DNA of 64,000 nucleotides, taken from positions 248,001 through 312,000 of the forward strand of contig NZ_BMFY01000004.1 of NCBI RefSeq assembly GCF_014639315.1, given 5' to 3'. The position numbers and the translations under genes are program-made. Numbering within the stretch: the stretch's first letter is position 1; each line of letters opens with the position of its first letter. Shown here piece after piece: positions 9,314 through 19,648 of this stretch. The notes beneath the pieces are model-generated. The model had not been told where the DNA came from. It made no database searches and saw nothing but the letters and a program-made list of their open reading frames with translations. The stretch is from Sediminivirga luteola. Lineage in GTDB: Bacteria > Actinomycetota > Actinomycetes > Actinomycetales > Brevibacteriaceae.

Positions 9314-9616
9314 ACATCCTCCCGGGATTCGTTCATGAGGGCCCTTGCATCCGCGCCGCTCTCGCGGCGCGTCCACCGGCGGTGCCGGTCGCGTGCACCG
9401 CGCATGCCGTCGGGCTGCGGGCCACATAACTACCTAGGGAAGCCTACCAGCTTCCCGCCCGCCGCCACTCCCCTCAAGCGGCACGGAGGCAACCTGTGGA
9501 TGAACGGCAGGTGACGCCGCCCTCGGGACCGGCCCGTGCCCGGCGGCGGTGCAGACGCATGAAGGCGGCATCCCGGGGATCCGGGATGCCGCCTTCATCG
9601 TCGCGCGAGCGGGTGC
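9314..9616 (-). other. rplO-secY intergenic region
   Basis: 303 bases. It holds the perfect terminator hairpin at 9561-9596 and, closer to secY, a less GC-rich stretch (GTAGGCTTCCCTAGGTAG at about 9427-9444 on minus) where a secY promoter is likely. I could not fix the -35 element. Confidence 0.4.
9561..9596 (-). terminator. Terminator of the spc operon after rplO
   Basis: Perfect 16-base-pair stem GAAGGCGGCATCCCGG / CCGGGATGCCGCCTTC with a GGAT loop, 20 bases after the rplO stop. One of the strongest hairpins in the window. Confidence 0.88.
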
Positions 9617-10072
9617 TCAGACCTCGGTGGCGCTGCCGCCGGCGGCCTTGATCTTCTCGATCGCGGAGCCGGAGAACTTGTTGGCGCTGATGTTCAGCGC
9701 GCTCGTGATCTCCCCCGTGCCCAGCACCTTCACCGGCTGCTTCGGGCGCACGGCGCCCTTGGCGACCAGGTCCTCGACCGTCACATCGCCGCCCTCCGGG
9801 AAGAGCGCGCTCAGCTTGTCGAGGTTGACCACCTGGTAGGTGACCTTGGCCGGGTTCTTGAACCCGCGCAGCTTCGGCAGGCGCATGTGCAGCGGCGTCT
9901 GGCCGCCCTCGAAGCTGTGCGGCACCTGGTAGCGGGCCTTCGTGCCCTTGGTGCCGCGGCCTGCGGTCTTGCCCTTGGAGCCTTCACCGCGACCCACGCG
10001 GGTCTTGGCGGTCTTGGCTCCGGGAGCCGGGCGAAGGTGGTGCACCTTCAGTGCATGTTCGTCGTTCGCCAT
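9617..10072 (-). CDS. rplO: 50S ribosomal protein L15
   Basis: 151 residues from ATG 10072. The N-terminal [21 protein letters not shown] and the glycine-rich basic loop [17 protein letters not shown] are diagnostic of L15, which reaches deep into 23S rRNA. A GTG two codons earlier (10078) overlaps the rpmD stop as GTGA and could also start; the GGAG spacing favours the ATG. Last gene of the spc unit. Confidence 0.95.
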   Translation of the reverse strand: MANDEHALKVHHLRPAPGAKTAKTRVGRGEGSKGKTAGRGTKGTKARYQVPHSFEGGQTPLHMRLPKLRGFKNPAKVTYQVVNLDKLSALFPEGGDVTVEDLVAKGAVRPKQPVKVLGTGEITSALNISANKFSGSAIEKIKAAGGSATEV

Positions 10073-10074
10073 GC

Positions 10075-10257
10075 TCACTCCACCTCTTCAACAGTGACCA
10101 GGTGGCTCACGGTGTTCACCATGCCGCGGATCTCCGGACGGTCCTCTTTGAGGACCGTATCGTTGATCCGCTTCAGGCCCAGCGTGCGGAGAGTCTCCCG
10201 CTGGTTGCGCTTGCCACCGATTTCGGACTTGATTTGCGTGATCTGCAGCTTGGCCAT
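10075..10257 (-). CDS. rpmD: 50S ribosomal protein L30
   Basis: 60 residues, [28 protein letters not shown], the standard bacterial L30. The segment [27 protein letters not shown] is canonical. It overlaps rpsE (TGA/ATG share a base) and rplO. Confidence 0.97.
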   Translation of the reverse strand: MAKLQITQIKSEIGGKRNQRETLRTLGLKRINDTVLKEDRPEIRGMVNTVSHLVTVEEVE

Positions 10258-10937
10258 CAGGCTTTCGCCCCCTCGGCGGCGGCGCGCAGCAGTGCCTCCG
10301 GCGCCACCTCGTCCACGGCACGGCCGCGGCGGGCCGCGACCTCCTCGGGACGCTCGAGCTTGCGCAGCGCCTCGATCGTGGCGTGCACGATGTTGATGGC
10401 GTTGGACGAGCCGAGCGACTTGGACAGGACGTCGTGGATGCCCACGCAGTCCAGGACGGCGCGCACCGGACCGCCGGCGATCACGCCGGTACCCGGGGAG
10501 GCCGGACGCAGCAGCACCACGCCGGCGGCCTTCTCACCCTGGACCGGGTGCGGGATGGTCTGGCGGATGCGCGGGACGCGGAAGAAGTTCTTCTTGGCCT
10601 CCTCCACGCCCTTGGCGATGGCCGCCGGGACCTCTTTGGCCTTGCCGTAGCCCATGCCCACCAGTCCGTCGCCGTCGCCGACGACCACCAGGGCGGTGAA
10701 GCTGAACCGGCGGCCGCCCTTGACGACCTTGGACACGCGGTTGATGGTGACGACGTGCTCGATGAACTGGTTCTTGTCGTCCCGGTCGCCCCGGCCCCCG
10801 CGGCCACGGCCTTCGCCGCGTCCGCGACCGCGGCCGTCGCCGCGCTGGCCACGACCCTGGTTCTGGCCCTTGTCGTTGCCGGCGTTCCCGGCGTTCTCAG
10901 CGGTAGTTGGCTGATCCTTGACCTCTTCGGTGCTCAC
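10257..10937 (-). CDS. rpsE: 30S ribosomal protein S5 with RG-rich N-terminal extension
   Basis: 226 residues, against about 165 in E. coli. The core starts near residue 54 ([27 protein letters not shown]) and includes the fidelity-related double-stranded RNA-binding domain and [14 protein letters not shown]. Residues 1-53 are extra: an acidic/Asn-rich start, then repeated RG/RGG units ([16 protein letters not shown]). Similar extensions occur in other actinobacteria; here it is long and unusually pure. Start overlaps rplR by 4 bases. Confidence 0.95.
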   Translation of the reverse strand: MSTEEVKDQPTTAENAGNAGNDKGQNQGRGQRGDGRGRGRGEGRGRGGRGDRDDKNQFIEHVVTINRVSKVVKGGRRFSFTALVVVGDGDGLVGMGYGKAKEVPAAIAKGVEEAKKNFFRVPRIRQTIPHPVQGEKAAGVVLLRPASPGTGVIAGGPVRAVLDCVGIHDVLSKSLGSSNAINIVHATIEALRKLERPEEVAARRGRAVDEVAPEALLRAAAEGAKA

Positions 10938-11314
10938 AGGGTCAGACCTCCTTCACGGGCTCCCTCGGCGATGGCGGCCACACGGCCGTGGTAGGCGTTG
11001 CCACCACGGTCGAAGACCACGGCGGTCACACCGGCTTCCTTCGCGCGGGCGGCGATCAGCTCGCCGACCTTGCGCGCCTTGGCGGTCTTGTCGCCGCCGT
11101 CCTGCCGCAGCTCCGGCTCCATGGTGGAGGCGCTGGCCACGGTGTGCCCCGACGTGTCGTCGATGACCTGCACGAAGACGTGCCGGGTCGAACGGGTGAC
11201 GGCCAGGCGCGGACGCTCGGACGTGCCGGAGATGCGCTTGCGCAGGCGGACGTGCCGCCGCTTGCGCGCGGCGGCCTTGCCCTTGCCGTAGCTCTGCTTC
11301 TTGGCGAAGGCCAT
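10934..11314 (-). CDS. rplR: 50S ribosomal protein L18
   Basis: 126 residues from ATG 11314, beginning [27 protein letters not shown]. The 5S rRNA-binding segments ([39 protein letters not shown]) are clear. An alternative GTG at 11320 overlaps the rplF stop. Confidence 0.96.
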   Translation of the reverse strand: MAFAKKQSYGKGKAAARKRRHVRLRKRISGTSERPRLAVTRSTRHVFVQVIDDTSGHTVASASTMEPELRQDGGDKTAKARKVGELIAARAKEAGVTAVVFDRGGNAYHGRVAAIAEGAREGGLTL

Positions 11315-11316
11315 AC

Positions 11317-11853
11317 TCACTTACCAGCCTTTCCGACCTTGCGGCGAATCTGCTCGCCGGCGTAACGCACGCCCTTGCCCTTATAGGGCTCGGGCTTGCG
11401 GAGTTTGCGGATGTTCGCGGCGACCTCACCGACGAGCTGCTTGTCGATGCCGTTCACCGTGACCTTGTTCTGGCCCTCCACCGCGAAGCTGATGCCTTCC
11501 GGCGGCTCCACCGTGATGGTGTGGCTGTATCCGAGCGCGAACTCCAGGTTCGAGCCCTTCGCCTGCACGCGGTAGCCGGTGCCGACGATCTCGAGCTGCT
11601 TGGAGAAGCCCTCGGTGACGCCCAGGATCTTGTTGTTGATCATGGTGCGCGTCAGGCCGTGCAGGGACCGCGACTCACGCTCGTCGTTCGGGCGGGAGAC
11701 CGTGATCTGGCCTTCCTCCTGGCTGACCGTGATGGGAGCGGCGACCTTGTGGCTGAGCTCGCCCTTGGGGCCCTTCACCTTGACCAGCGGGCCGTCGATG
11801 GTGACCTCGACGCCGGCCGGCACGGTGATGGGCTGCTTGCCGATACGTGACAT
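11317..11853 (-). CDS. rplF: 50S ribosomal protein L6
   Basis: 178 residues, [17 protein letters not shown] through [20 protein letters not shown], the classic L6 ends. Two tandem L6 folds bind 23S rRNA near the factor-binding site. Overlaps the alternative rplR start and follows rpsH by 13 bases. Confidence 0.97.
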   Translation of the reverse strand: MSRIGKQPITVPAGVEVTIDGPLVKVKGPKGELSHKVAAPITVSQEEGQITVSRPNDERESRSLHGLTRTMINNKILGVTEGFSKQLEIVGTGYRVQAKGSNLEFALGYSHTITVEPPEGISFAVEGQNKVTVNGIDKQLVGEVAANIRKLRKPEPYKGKGVRYAGEQIRRKVGKAGK

Positions 11854-11866
11854 GTTCCCTTCCCCC

Positions 11867-12265
11867 TTACCAGACGTAGGCGAGGACTTCCCCGCCCACG
11901 CCCTTCTTGGCCGCCTGGCGGTCCGTGAGGAGACCAGACGAGGTGGACAGGATGGCGATGCCCAGGCCGCCGAGCACGCGAGGCAGGTTGGTGGACTTGG
12001 CGTACACGCGCAGGCCCGGCTTCGACACGCGGCGGATGCCGGCGATGGCGCGCTCTCGGTTCGGCCCGAACTTCAGGTCGAGGTGCAGCTTCTTGCCCAC
12101 TTCGGCGTCTTCGACGCTCCAGTCGGCGATGTAGCCCTCGGCCTTCAGGATGTCGGCGATGCTCGACTTCAGCTTGCTGTACGGCATCGAGACATCGTCG
12201 TGGTATGCCGAGTTGGCATTGCGCAGACGCGTGAGCATGTCTGCGACGGGATCTGTCATGGTCAT
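11867..12265 (-). CDS. rpsH: 30S ribosomal protein S8
   Basis: 132 residues, [20 protein letters not shown] to GGEVLAYVW, with the C-terminal [12 protein letters not shown] motif that binds 16S helix 21. The S14 gene normally upstream is absent: only 92 bases separate it from rplE. This matches the published Micrococcus luteus spc operon; S14 must be encoded elsewhere. Confidence 0.97.
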   Translation of the reverse strand: MTMTDPVADMLTRLRNANSAYHDDVSMPYSKLKSSIADILKAEGYIADWSVEDAEVGKKLHLDLKFGPNRERAIAGIRRVSKPGLRVYAKSTNLPRVLGGLGIAILSTSSGLLTDRQAAKKGVGGEVLAYVW

Positions 12266-12357
12266 GTGGGCTCTATGCCCTTCCTCGCTGCGGTTTCCTC
12301 ATCGCGCCGGTGCGGCGTGAGCCGTCAGGCGGTCATCGGACCTGCAACGTAGAGTGG

Positions 12358-12936
12358 TCAGTTGCTCTTGAACGGGAAACCGAGGTGACGCAGCAGCGCG
12401 CGTCCCTCATCGTCGGTCTTGGCGGTGGTCACGACGGTGATGTCCATGCCGCGCACGCGGTCGATCTTGTCCTGATCGATCTCGTGGAACATCGACTGCT
12501 CCGTCAGGCCGAAGGTGTAGTTGCCGTTGCCGTCGAACTGCCGGTCCGAGAGCCCGCGGAAGTCGCGGATACGGGGCAGAGCGAGGGAGATCACGCGGTC
12601 CAGGAACTCCCACATGCGGGCGTTGCGAAGCGTGACGTGAGCGCCGATCGGCTGGCCCTCGCGCAGCTTGAACTGCGCGATGGACTTCCTGGCCCGGGTC
12701 ACGACCGGCTTCTGGCCGGTGATCGCGGTCAGATCGGCGATGGCGCCCTCGATGAGCTTCGAGTCGCGGGCGGCGTCGCCGACACCCATGTTCACGACCA
12801 CCTTGCTGAACGTCGGAACCTGGTTGACGTTGGCGTACTGGAACTCCTCCTGGAGCTTCGCCACGATCTCCTCGCGGTAGAGCTTCTTCAGGCGAGGCAG
12901 CTCGCGCTGGATCCTCTCCGGTGCTTCCGCGCTCAT
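12358..12936 (-). CDS. rplE: 50S ribosomal protein L5
   Basis: 192 residues. Diagnostic segments are [38 protein letters not shown] and [20 protein letters not shown]. It binds 5S rRNA in the central protuberance. Its ATG overlaps the rplX stop. Confidence 0.97.
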   Translation of the reverse strand: MSAEAPERIQRELPRLKKLYREEIVAKLQEEFQYANVNQVPTFSKVVVNMGVGDAARDSKLIEGAIADLTAITGQKPVVTRARKSIAQFKLREGQPIGAHVTLRNARMWEFLDRVISLALPRIRDFRGLSDRQFDGNGNYTFGLTEQSMFHEIDQDKIDRVRGMDITVVTTAKTDDEGRALLRHLGFPFKSN

Positions 12937-13301
12937 CAGATGTCCTCCCCGGTGCGACGGGACACGCGGACGCGCACGGTCTTGGTCCGACCGTTACGCT
13001 CCACTTCCTCTTCTCGGTAGCCGATGCGGGTCGGCTTGTTGTCCTTGGGGTCCACCAGCGCCACATTCGAGATGTGGATGGGGGCCTCGTGGATCTCGAT
13101 ACCGCCGGTCGCCCCGCCCTTGGCGGTCTGACCGGCACGACGATGCTTGCTGACGCGGTTCACGCCCTCGACCAGCACGCGGTTCGTCTCCGGGAACACT
13201 TCGAGGACCTTGCCCTGCTTGCCGCGGTCGCCGCCGCGCTCCTGGCGGGCGCCGGCGATCACCTGGACGAGGTCGCCCTTCTTGATCTTGATCTTCGGCA
13301 T
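12936..13301 (-). CDS. rplX: 50S ribosomal protein L24
   Basis: 121 residues starting [29 protein letters not shown] (KOW motif), with [11 protein letters not shown] and the C-terminal segment KPTRIGY. An assembly initiator protein of the 50S subunit. Two bases separate it from rplN. Confidence 0.96.
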   Translation of the reverse strand: MPKIKIKKGDLVQVIAGARQERGGDRGKQGKVLEVFPETNRVLVEGVNRVSKHRRAGQTAKGGATGGIEIHEAPIHISNVALVDPKDNKPTRIGYREEEVERNGRTKTVRVRVSRRTGEDI

Positions 13302-13303
13302 GG

Positions 13304-13672
13304 CTACAGCACCTCCGGGGCCAGCGAGATGATGCGCATGAACTTCTTGTCCCGGAGCTCACGGCCCACGGGTCCGAAGATGCGCGTCCCGCGGGGCTCG
13401 TTGTCGCCCTTGAGGATCACCGCGGCGTTCTCATCGAAACGGATGTACGAGCCATCCGGACGGCGGCGCTCCTTCACGGTGCGGACGATGACGGCCTTGA
13501 CCACATCGCCCTTCTTGACATTGCCGCCGGGGATGGCGTCCTTGACGGTGGCGACGATCGTGTCGCCGATACCGGCGTAGCGTCGACCGGAGCCGCCGAG
13601 CACGCGGATGGCGAGGATCTCCTTCGCCCCCGTGTTGTCGGCGACCTTGAGTCGCGACTCCTGCTGAATCAC
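13304..13672 (-). CDS. rplN: 50S ribosomal protein L14
   Basis: 122 residues, [37 protein letters not shown], textbook L14. It forms intersubunit bridges B5 and B8. First gene of the spc unit, after a strong GC hairpin that separates it from rpsQ. Confidence 0.97.
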   Translation of the reverse strand: MIQQESRLKVADNTGAKEILAIRVLGGSGRRYAGIGDTIVATVKDAIPGGNVKKGDVVKAVIVRTVKERRRPDGSYIRFDENAAVILKGDNEPRGTRIFGPVGRELRDKKFMRIISLAPEVL

Positions 13673-13743
13673 TTCATTCTCCTGTCGTCGCGTCGGTTCT
13701 CATCGGCTGGGATGAGCCTGACGGAACGGTCGTTGTCTTGGGT

Positions 13744-13799
13744 GACCGGCCGGCGCGGCCGGCGGCGCCCCGTTTCGGGGCCCCCGGCCGCGGCCGGTC
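13744..13799 (-). terminator. Large hairpin at the S10/spc boundary
   Basis: In the 138-base rpsQ-rplN gap: outer arms GACCGGCC (13744-13751) and GGCCGGTC (13792-13799), middle CGGCCGG/CCGGCCG (13756-13762, 13784-13790), inner GCCCCG-TTT-CGGGGC (13767-13781). Its position fits an S10-operon terminator or attenuator. Confidence 0.65.
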
Positions 13800-13810
13800 C
13801 TGGCAAGCGC

Positions 13811-14092
13811 TTACTTCGCGCGCTCGACGATCTCCACCAGACGCCACCGCTTGGTAGCGGACAGCGGCCGGGTCTCGGCCAGGAGCACGGTGTCGCCGAT
13901 GCCGGCGGTGTTCTCCTCGTCATGGGCCTTGATCTTCGTGGTCCGGCGGATCACCTTGCCGTACAGGCGGTGCTTCACGCGGTCCTCGATCTCCACCACG
14001 ATGGTCTTGTCCATCTTGTCGGAGACCACCAGGCCCCGGCGGATCTTCCGGCTGGCGCGAGCCGGAGCGGCCTGCTGCTGCTCAGACATCAC
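13811..14092 (-). CDS. rpsQ: 30S ribosomal protein S17
   Basis: 93 residues; core [28 protein letters not shown] and [17 protein letters not shown]. It binds 16S helices 7 and 11. Overlaps rpmC by 4 bases; last gene of the S10 unit. Confidence 0.97.
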   Translation of the reverse strand: MMSEQQQAAPARASRKIRRGLVVSDKMDKTIVVEIEDRVKHRLYGKVIRRTTKIKAHDEENTAGIGDTVLLAETRPLSATKRWRLVEIVERAK

Positions 14093-14340
14093 TTATCCTC
14101 TTCCTTCGCGTCTGCGGGGTTCGAGCGGATGGCCAGCTCGCGCTCCCGGATCACGGTGTAGATACGGGCGATGTCGCGGCGCACGGCCTTGAGCCGGCCG
14201 TGGCTCTCCAGCTGTCCGGTCGCGGACTGGAACCGCAGGTTGAAGAGCTCGGCCTTGGCCTTACGGAGCTCCTCCAGCAGCCGCTCGTCGTCGAAGCCGT
14301 CGAGCTTGTCGATCGACAGATCCTTCGATCCAACTGCCAT
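14089..14340 (-). CDS. rpmC: 50S ribosomal protein L29
   Basis: 83 residues from ATG 14340 ([16 protein letters not shown]); an ATG at 14346 overlapping rplP is an alternative start. The [26 protein letters not shown] motif is canonical. L29 lies at the tunnel exit beside L23 and helps dock trigger factor and SRP. Confidence 0.95.
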   Translation of the reverse strand: MAVGSKDLSIDKLDGFDDERLLEELRKAKAELFNLRFQSATGQLESHGRLKAVRRDIARIYTVIRERELAIRSNPADAKEEDK

Positions 14341-14342
14341 GA

Positions 14343-14759
14343 TCATTCACCACCTTCACGCCGCACGATGCGGGCCTTGAGCGGGAGCTTGTGGATCGCC
14401 AGGCGCAGAGCCTCGCGAGCCACCTCCTCCGGGACGCCGGCCAGCTCGAACATCACGCGGCCGGGCTTGACGTTGGCGACCCACCATTCGGGCGAGCCCT
14501 TGCCGGAGCCCATGCGGGTCTCGGCGGGCTTCTTGGTCAGCGGCCGGTCCGGGTAGATGTTGATCCAGACCTTGCCGCCACGCTTGATGTGGCGGGTCAT
14601 GGCGATACGAGCAGCCTCGATCTGGCGGTTCGTCACATAGGCGGGCTCAAGCGCCTGGATGCCGAAATCGCCGAAGGCGACCTGCGTGCCGCCCTTCGAA
14701 ACGCCGGAGCGCTTCGGGTGGTGCTGCTTGCGGAACTTGACTCGACGTGGGATCAGCAT
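14343..14759 (-). CDS. rplP: 50S ribosomal protein L16
   Basis: 138 residues, [19 protein letters not shown] with [25 protein letters not shown] and [13 protein letters not shown]. It organizes the A-site region of the 50S subunit. Three bases after rpsC. Confidence 0.97.
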   Translation of the reverse strand: MLIPRRVKFRKQHHPKRSGVSKGGTQVAFGDFGIQALEPAYVTNRQIEAARIAMTRHIKRGGKVWINIYPDRPLTKKPAETRMGSGKGSPEWWVANVKPGRVMFELAGVPEEVAREALRLAIHKLPLKARIVRREGGE

Positions 14760-14762
14760 CTG

Positions 14763-15560
14763 TCACTTCTCCGATCCGGCGTCGGCGGCCGGGGCCGCCG
14801 ACTCAGCCTGGTTCTGCTGGGCCTCGCCGCCGCGCTGACGGCCTGCGCCGCGTCCACGGGCACCGCGACCGCCGCGGGGGCCGCGGCTGGGAGCCTGCGC
14901 CTGCTGGGCAGCGAGCTCCTTATCGGTCAGATCGCCCTTGTAGATCCACACCTTCACGCCGATCCGGCCGAAGGTGGTGTGCGACTCGAAGAACCCGTAG
15001 TCGATGTTGGCGCGCAGGGTGTGCAGCGGCACGCGGCCCTCGCGATAGAACTCCGAGCGGCTCATCTCCGCGCCGCCGAGGCGGCCGGAGCACTGCACCC
15101 GGATGCCCTTGGCGCCGGCCCGCTGAGCGGACTGGATCGCCTTGCGCATCGCGCGGCGGAACGCCACGCGGCTGGCCAGCTGCTCGGCGACGCCCTGCGC
15201 GACGAGCTGGGCGTCCACCTCGGGGTTCTTCACCTCGAGGATGTTGAGCTGGACCTGCTTGCCGGTGAGCTTCTCCAGGCTCCCGCGGATGCGGTCGGCC
15301 TCCGCGCCGCGACGGCCGATGACGATGCCCGGCCGGGCGGTGTGGATGTCGACGCGGACCCGGTCCCGGGTGCGCTCGATGTTCACCTTGGAGATGCCGG
15401 CGCGCTCCATGCCGTCGGTGAGGAGCCGGCGGATCTTGACGTCCTCGCCGACATAGTCCTTGTAACGCTGCCCCGGCTTGGTGGAGTCAGCGAACCACTT
15501 GGACTTGTGATCGGTGGTGATTCCCAGTCGGAAACCGTTCGGGTTGATCTTCTGACCCAC
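14763..15560 (-). CDS. rpsC: 30S ribosomal protein S3 with Gly/Arg/Gln/Ala-rich tail
   Basis: 265 residues from GTG 15560 ([14 protein letters not shown]). The KH domain ([13 protein letters not shown]) and the C-terminal [15 protein letters not shown]-type segment are normal for S3, which lines the mRNA entry channel with S4 and S5. Residues from about 220 on form a low-complexity tail ([19 protein letters not shown], then Gln/Ala/Ser). Comparable tails are known in Micrococcales. Confidence 0.96.
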   Translation of the reverse strand: MGQKINPNGFRLGITTDHKSKWFADSTKPGQRYKDYVGEDVKIRRLLTDGMERAGISKVNIERTRDRVRVDIHTARPGIVIGRRGAEADRIRGSLEKLTGKQVQLNILEVKNPEVDAQLVAQGVAEQLASRVAFRRAMRKAIQSAQRAGAKGIRVQCSGRLGGAEMSRSEFYREGRVPLHTLRANIDYGFFESHTTFGRIGVKVWIYKGDLTDKELAAQQAQAPSRGPRGGRGARGRGAGRQRGGEAQQNQAESAAPAADAGSEK

Positions 15561-15566
15561 TACCGG

Positions 15567-15950
15567 TCACCTCCCCTTCCGCGTTGCGCCGGCGGGAAGA
15601 TCCTCGCCGCTGGCCAGCACGACGGTGATGTGGCTGGTGCGCTTCTTGATCTGGAAAGCGCGTCCCTGGGCCCGGGGCCGGATGCGCTTCATGGTGGGTC
15701 CCTCGTCGACATACGCCTGGGCGATCACCAGATCGTCCTCGTTGAAGGCTTCGCCGAGCTGCTCAGCCTTCACACGGGCGTTGGCGATGCCAGACGCGAC
15801 GAGCTTGTAGATGGGCTCGGAGGCACCCTGCTGCGCGAACTGCAGCACAGCAAGGGCTTCGGTCGCCTGCTGACCACGGATGAGGTCGACGACGCGCCGA
15901 GCCTTCTGGGGCGTGACGCGCAGATAGCGCGCTTTCGCCGTGGCTTCCAT
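15567..15950 (-). CDS. rplV: 50S ribosomal protein L22
   Basis: 127 residues, [26 protein letters not shown]; the tunnel-lining beta-hairpin region around [24 protein letters not shown] is conserved, with no macrolide-type insertion seen. Six bases before rpsC. Confidence 0.97.
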   Translation of the reverse strand: MEATAKARYLRVTPQKARRVVDLIRGQQATEALAVLQFAQQGASEPIYKLVASGIANARVKAEQLGEAFNEDDLVIAQAYVDEGPTMKRIRPRAQGRAFQIKKRTSHITVVLASGEDLPAGATRKGR

Positions 15951-15982
15951 CGCTTCCTTCTCTCTTTCGATTCAGGCCGCGG

Positions 15983-16264
15983 TCAGCGGCGGCGGCCCTT
16001 GCGGTCGTCCTTCTCGTGGCCGCGGAAAGTTCGCGTGGGAGCGAACTCTCCGAGCTTGTGGCCAACCATGGCTTCGGTGATGAACACCGGGACGTGCTTC
16101 CGGCCGTCGTGCACGGCGATCGTGTGCCCGAGGAACTCGGGGATGATCATCGAGCGGCGCGACCAGGTCTTAATGACGTTCTTGGTGCCCTTTTCGTTCT
16201 GCGTAGCGACCTTCTGGTAGAGGTGCTCGTCGACGAAGGGGCCCTTCTTGAGGCTACGAGGCAT
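15983..16264 (-). CDS. rpsS: 30S ribosomal protein S19
   Basis: 93 residues, [15 protein letters not shown] through [16 protein letters not shown]. Typical S19 signature [28 protein letters not shown]. It sits in the 30S head and bridges to L5. Confidence 0.97.
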   Translation of the reverse strand: MPRSLKKGPFVDEHLYQKVATQNEKGTKNVIKTWSRRSMIIPEFLGHTIAVHDGRKHVPVFITEAMVGHKLGEFAPTRTFRGHEKDDRKGRRR

Positions 16265-16279
16265 GATCGAGGCTCCCTA

Positions 16280-17116
<837 letters not shown>

Positions 17117-17155
17117 GTGCTCTCAATCCTTCTTGCGGTTCGTCGTCACGCCCGG

Positions 17156-17455
17156 TCAGAGCGTTCCACCGAAGATGTCGATGCTGCCTTCTTTGAGTGC
17201 GACGATGGCGCGCTTGGTGTCCTTGCGCTTGCCCATCCCGTGCCGCGTACGGCGCGACTTGCCCTCGCGGTTGGCCGTGTTGACGGAGGCGACCTTCACG
17301 TCGAAGATGCTCTCGATCGCGTACTTGATCTCGAGCTTGTTCGACCGCGGATCGACGAGGAACACGTACTGGCCCTCGTCCGCGAGGCGGAACGACTTCT
17401 CCGAGACGACCGGCTTGATGATGATGTCGCGGGGGTCCTTCTGCGCAGAGCTCAT
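17156..17455 (-). CDS. rplW: 50S ribosomal protein L23
   Basis: 99 residues, with [17 protein letters not shown] and the loop [28 protein letters not shown]. It is the main docking site for trigger factor and SRP at the tunnel exit. Overlaps rplD by 4 bases. Confidence 0.97.
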   Translation of the reverse strand: MSSAQKDPRDIIIKPVVSEKSFRLADEGQYVFLVDPRSNKLEIKYAIESIFDVKVASVNTANREGKSRRTRHGMGKRKDTKRAIVALKEGSIDIFGGTL

Positions 17456-18111
17456 GATGCGTTCTCCTCCTTCGCTGCGGTGGACCGCGTGGCGAGGAAC
17501 TCCTCGAGCGCACCCGAGGTGAACACGATGTCGTCCGCGACGAGGACGTCGTAGGTGTTGAGCTGACCGGGGGTCAGCACATGCACATCGGCGAGGTTCC
17601 GCACGCTCTTGATCGTGAGCTCGTCACCGTGCTGGACGACGATGAGCTTGTTCGCCCGGTCCGAGAGATTGTTCAGCGCCTGCTTGGCCTGCTTGGTCGA
17701 CGGGACCTCCGAGTCGACCACCGAGGACAGCACGAAGACGCGGCCCAGGCGTGCCCGGTCCGAGAGCGCACCGCGCAGGGCGGCGGCCTTCATCTTCTTG
17801 GGGGTGCGCTGGCTGTAGTCGCGCGGGACAGGCCCGTGCACGACGCCGCCGCCGGCGTACTGCGGGGCGCGGATCGAGCCCTGGCGGGCGTTACCGGTGC
17901 CCTTCTGGCGGTACGGCTTCTTGCCGCCGCCGGAGACCTCGGCGCGGGTCTTGGTCTTGTGCGTGCCCTGACGCGCGGCGGCGAGCTGCGCGACGACGAC
18001 CTGGTGGATCAGCGGCACATTCGTGGGGACGTCGAAGATCTCCGCGGGCAGCTCGGCGGTGCCGGCCTTCTTGCCCTGGGCGTCGAGGACGTCGATAGAC
18101 GTGGTGGCCAT
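17452..18111 (-). CDS. rplD: 50S ribosomal protein L4
   Basis: 219 residues. The long tunnel loop reads [31 protein letters not shown], and the C-terminal Rossmann-like globule is typical. In enterobacteria L4 represses the S10 operon; whether it does so here cannot be judged. Five bases after rplC. Confidence 0.97.
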   Translation of the reverse strand: MATTSIDVLDAQGKKAGTAELPAEIFDVPTNVPLIHQVVVAQLAAARQGTHKTKTRAEVSGGGKKPYRQKGTGNARQGSIRAPQYAGGGVVHGPVPRDYSQRTPKKMKAAALRGALSDRARLGRVFVLSSVVDSEVPSTKQAKQALNNLSDRANKLIVVQHGDELTIKSVRNLADVHVLTPGQLNTYDVLVADDIVFTSGALEEFLATRSTAAKEENAS

Positions 18112-18116
18112 TGTGC

Positions 18117-18791
18117 TTAGCCCTCCTTCGCAGCAGTCCGGACGAGCACGACTGCGCCCTTCGGGCCGGGCACGGCGCCCTTGACCAGCAGCAGACCGTT
18201 GTCCGTGTCGACGGAGTGGATGGTGAGGTTCTGGGTGGTGTGCTTCACCGCACCCATGCGACCGGCCATCCGCAGGCCCTTGAAGACGCGACCCGGGGTG
18301 GCGGCGCCACCGATCGAGCCCGGCTTGCGGTGGTTGCGGTGGGCACCGTGCGAGGCGCCGACGCCGGCAAAGCCGTGGCGCTTCATGACGCCCGCGGTGC
18401 CCTTGCCCTTGGTCTTGGCGGTGACATCCACCTTGGAACCGGCGGTGAAGACGTCGGTGCGCAGCTCCTGGCCGAGCTCGTACTCGGAGGCGTCGGCGGT
18501 ACGCAGCTCGACGAGGTGACGGCGCGGGGCGACGCCCGCCTTGGCGAAGTGGCCGGCGACCGGCTGGTTCACCTTGCGGGGGTCGATCTCGCCGAAGGCG
18601 ATCTGAACGGCCTCGTACCCATCGGCGTCCGCGGTGCGGATCTGGGTGACGACGTTGTTGTCGGCGGCGATCACGGTGACCGGGACGAGGGTGTTGTTCT
18701 CATCCCAGACCTGGGTCATGCCGAGCTTGGTGCCGAGGAGGCCCTTGACCGTGCGCAGCGCCGGCTGTGCCTTGGAACGCGTGTTAGCCAT
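18117..18791 (-). CDS. rplC: 50S ribosomal protein L3
   Basis: 224 residues, with [30 protein letters not shown] and [23 protein letters not shown]. The glutamine-methylation region near the peptidyl-transferase centre is kept. An assembly initiator. Confidence 0.97.
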   Translation of the reverse strand: MANTRSKAQPALRTVKGLLGTKLGMTQVWDENNTLVPVTVIAADNNVVTQIRTADADGYEAVQIAFGEIDPRKVNQPVAGHFAKAGVAPRRHLVELRTADASEYELGQELRTDVFTAGSKVDVTAKTKGKGTAGVMKRHGFAGVGASHGAHRNHRKPGSIGGAATPGRVFKGLRMAGRMGAVKHTTQNLTIHSVDTDNGLLLVKGAVPGPKGAVVLVRTAAKEG

Positions 18792-18805
18792 TGGTCACTC
18801 CTCTC

Positions 18806-19114
18806 CTACAGCTTGATCTCGATGTTGACGTCATCGGCCAGGTCGAGGCGCATGAGCGAGTCGACGGCCTTCGGCGTCGGATCGACGATGTCGATCAGGC
18901 GCTTGTGCGTGCGCATCTCGAAATGCTCACGGCTGTCCTTGTACTTGTGCGGCGAACGGATGACAACGTAAACGTTCTTCTCCGTCGGCAGCGGCACCGG
19001 GCCCACGACAGTCGCGCCGGCACGGGTCACAGTGTCAACGATCTTGCGCGCTGCACTGTCGATGACCGCGTGGTCGTACGACTTGAGCCGGATGCGGATC
19101 TTCTGTCCCGCCAT
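18806..19114 (-). CDS. rpsJ: 30S ribosomal protein S10
   Basis: 102 residues starting [26 protein letters not shown], with [35 protein letters not shown]. The frame is open far upstream, but homology and size set the start at ATG 19114. S10 also partners NusB in antitermination. First gene of the S10 unit, about 120 bases after a motif shared with the rpsL leader. Confidence 0.97.
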   Translation of the reverse strand: MAGQKIRIRLKSYDHAVIDSAARKIVDTVTRAGATVVGPVPLPTEKNVYVVIRSPHKYKDSREHFEMRTHKRLIDIVDPTPKAVDSLMRLDLADDVNIEIKL

Positions 19115-19648
19115 GGCTGTTGGTCCAACTCTCTGTTCGTTCCTCCCGGCCATCAACCCCGCGCCTCGCCCTGCTGAGCGCCGAAGCACCCTGCTGGACC
19201 GCGCACGAGCTCTGTGCCGGCTGTTCACTACGACCCCCGAGGTCGGGCGTGTCGCGCTTGCCTTTCGGGCGAAATCCCCAGTCATGAAGATTCCGTTTCG
19301 AGGCGAGCCGCCCGATGCTTCCGGCTTTCTGCGAACCGGCCGTGAGCCGATTCCCTTCCGGTCCGCGGGGCACGCACGCGAGCACGCCGCAGCAGCGGCA
19401 TGTGCACACGCAGGGGTCACCCCCGGAAAGCAACTTTTCAATCTTGGCATACTCCGGCACGGCATGGCAAACCGCTGCGCCTGTGCCTCTCGCCACGTCT
19501 CCCGCCGCTACGCGCCGCCCACCGGCCTCGCACCCATCCACGTCGCGGGCGGCCGCAGCCGATGTGGCCCCGGTTGTGGTGGCCGGCCCCGGTTGTACCT
19601 GGGGCACACCACCATGACCGCGGCCATGCCTGCCCAGGCACCGTCGGC
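19115..19648 (-). other. sugC-rpsJ intergenic region, S10 operon promoter region
   Basis: 534 bases with no convincing gene on either strand. Present are the 19-base element shared with the rpsL leader (19236-19254), an A/T-rich patch on the minus strand around 19430-19455 (TATGCC, TTGAAAAG) where transcription could start, and a direct repeat CCCCGGTTGT at 19568-19577 and 19587-19596 just after sugC. Confidence 0.5.
19236..19254 (-). promoter_or_regulatory. 19-base element shared with the rpsL leader (S10 copy)
   Basis: CCCGAGGTCGGGCGTGTCG on the plus strand (CGACACGCCCGACCTCGGG in the transcribed direction), 122 bases before rpsJ. The identical sequence lies at 28851-28869 before rpsL. CGACA at its 5' end could serve as a -35-like hexamer, but no clear -10 follows at 17 bases. 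Confidence 0.7.

Noticed and set aside
12266-12357. Missing rpsN/rpsZ (S14) between rplE and rpsH
   Set aside because: Checked as an anomaly, but absence of S14 here is already known for Micrococcus luteus, so it is lineage-typical.
14391-16220. 609-residue plus-strand frame opposite rplP, rpsC, rplV and rpsS
   Set aside because: Mirror frame of highly constrained ribosomal genes; composition follows the codon bias of the real genes and no domain is seen.
19568-19596. Direct repeat CCCCGGTTGT twice after sugC
   Set aside because: Only two 10-base copies in GC-rich non-coding DNA; no third copy and no pairing partner.
19315-19617. 100-residue plus-strand open frame in the sugC-rpsJ gap
   Set aside because: Pro/Ala/Ser-rich, no ribosome-binding site, no domain, and it overlaps the S10 control region.
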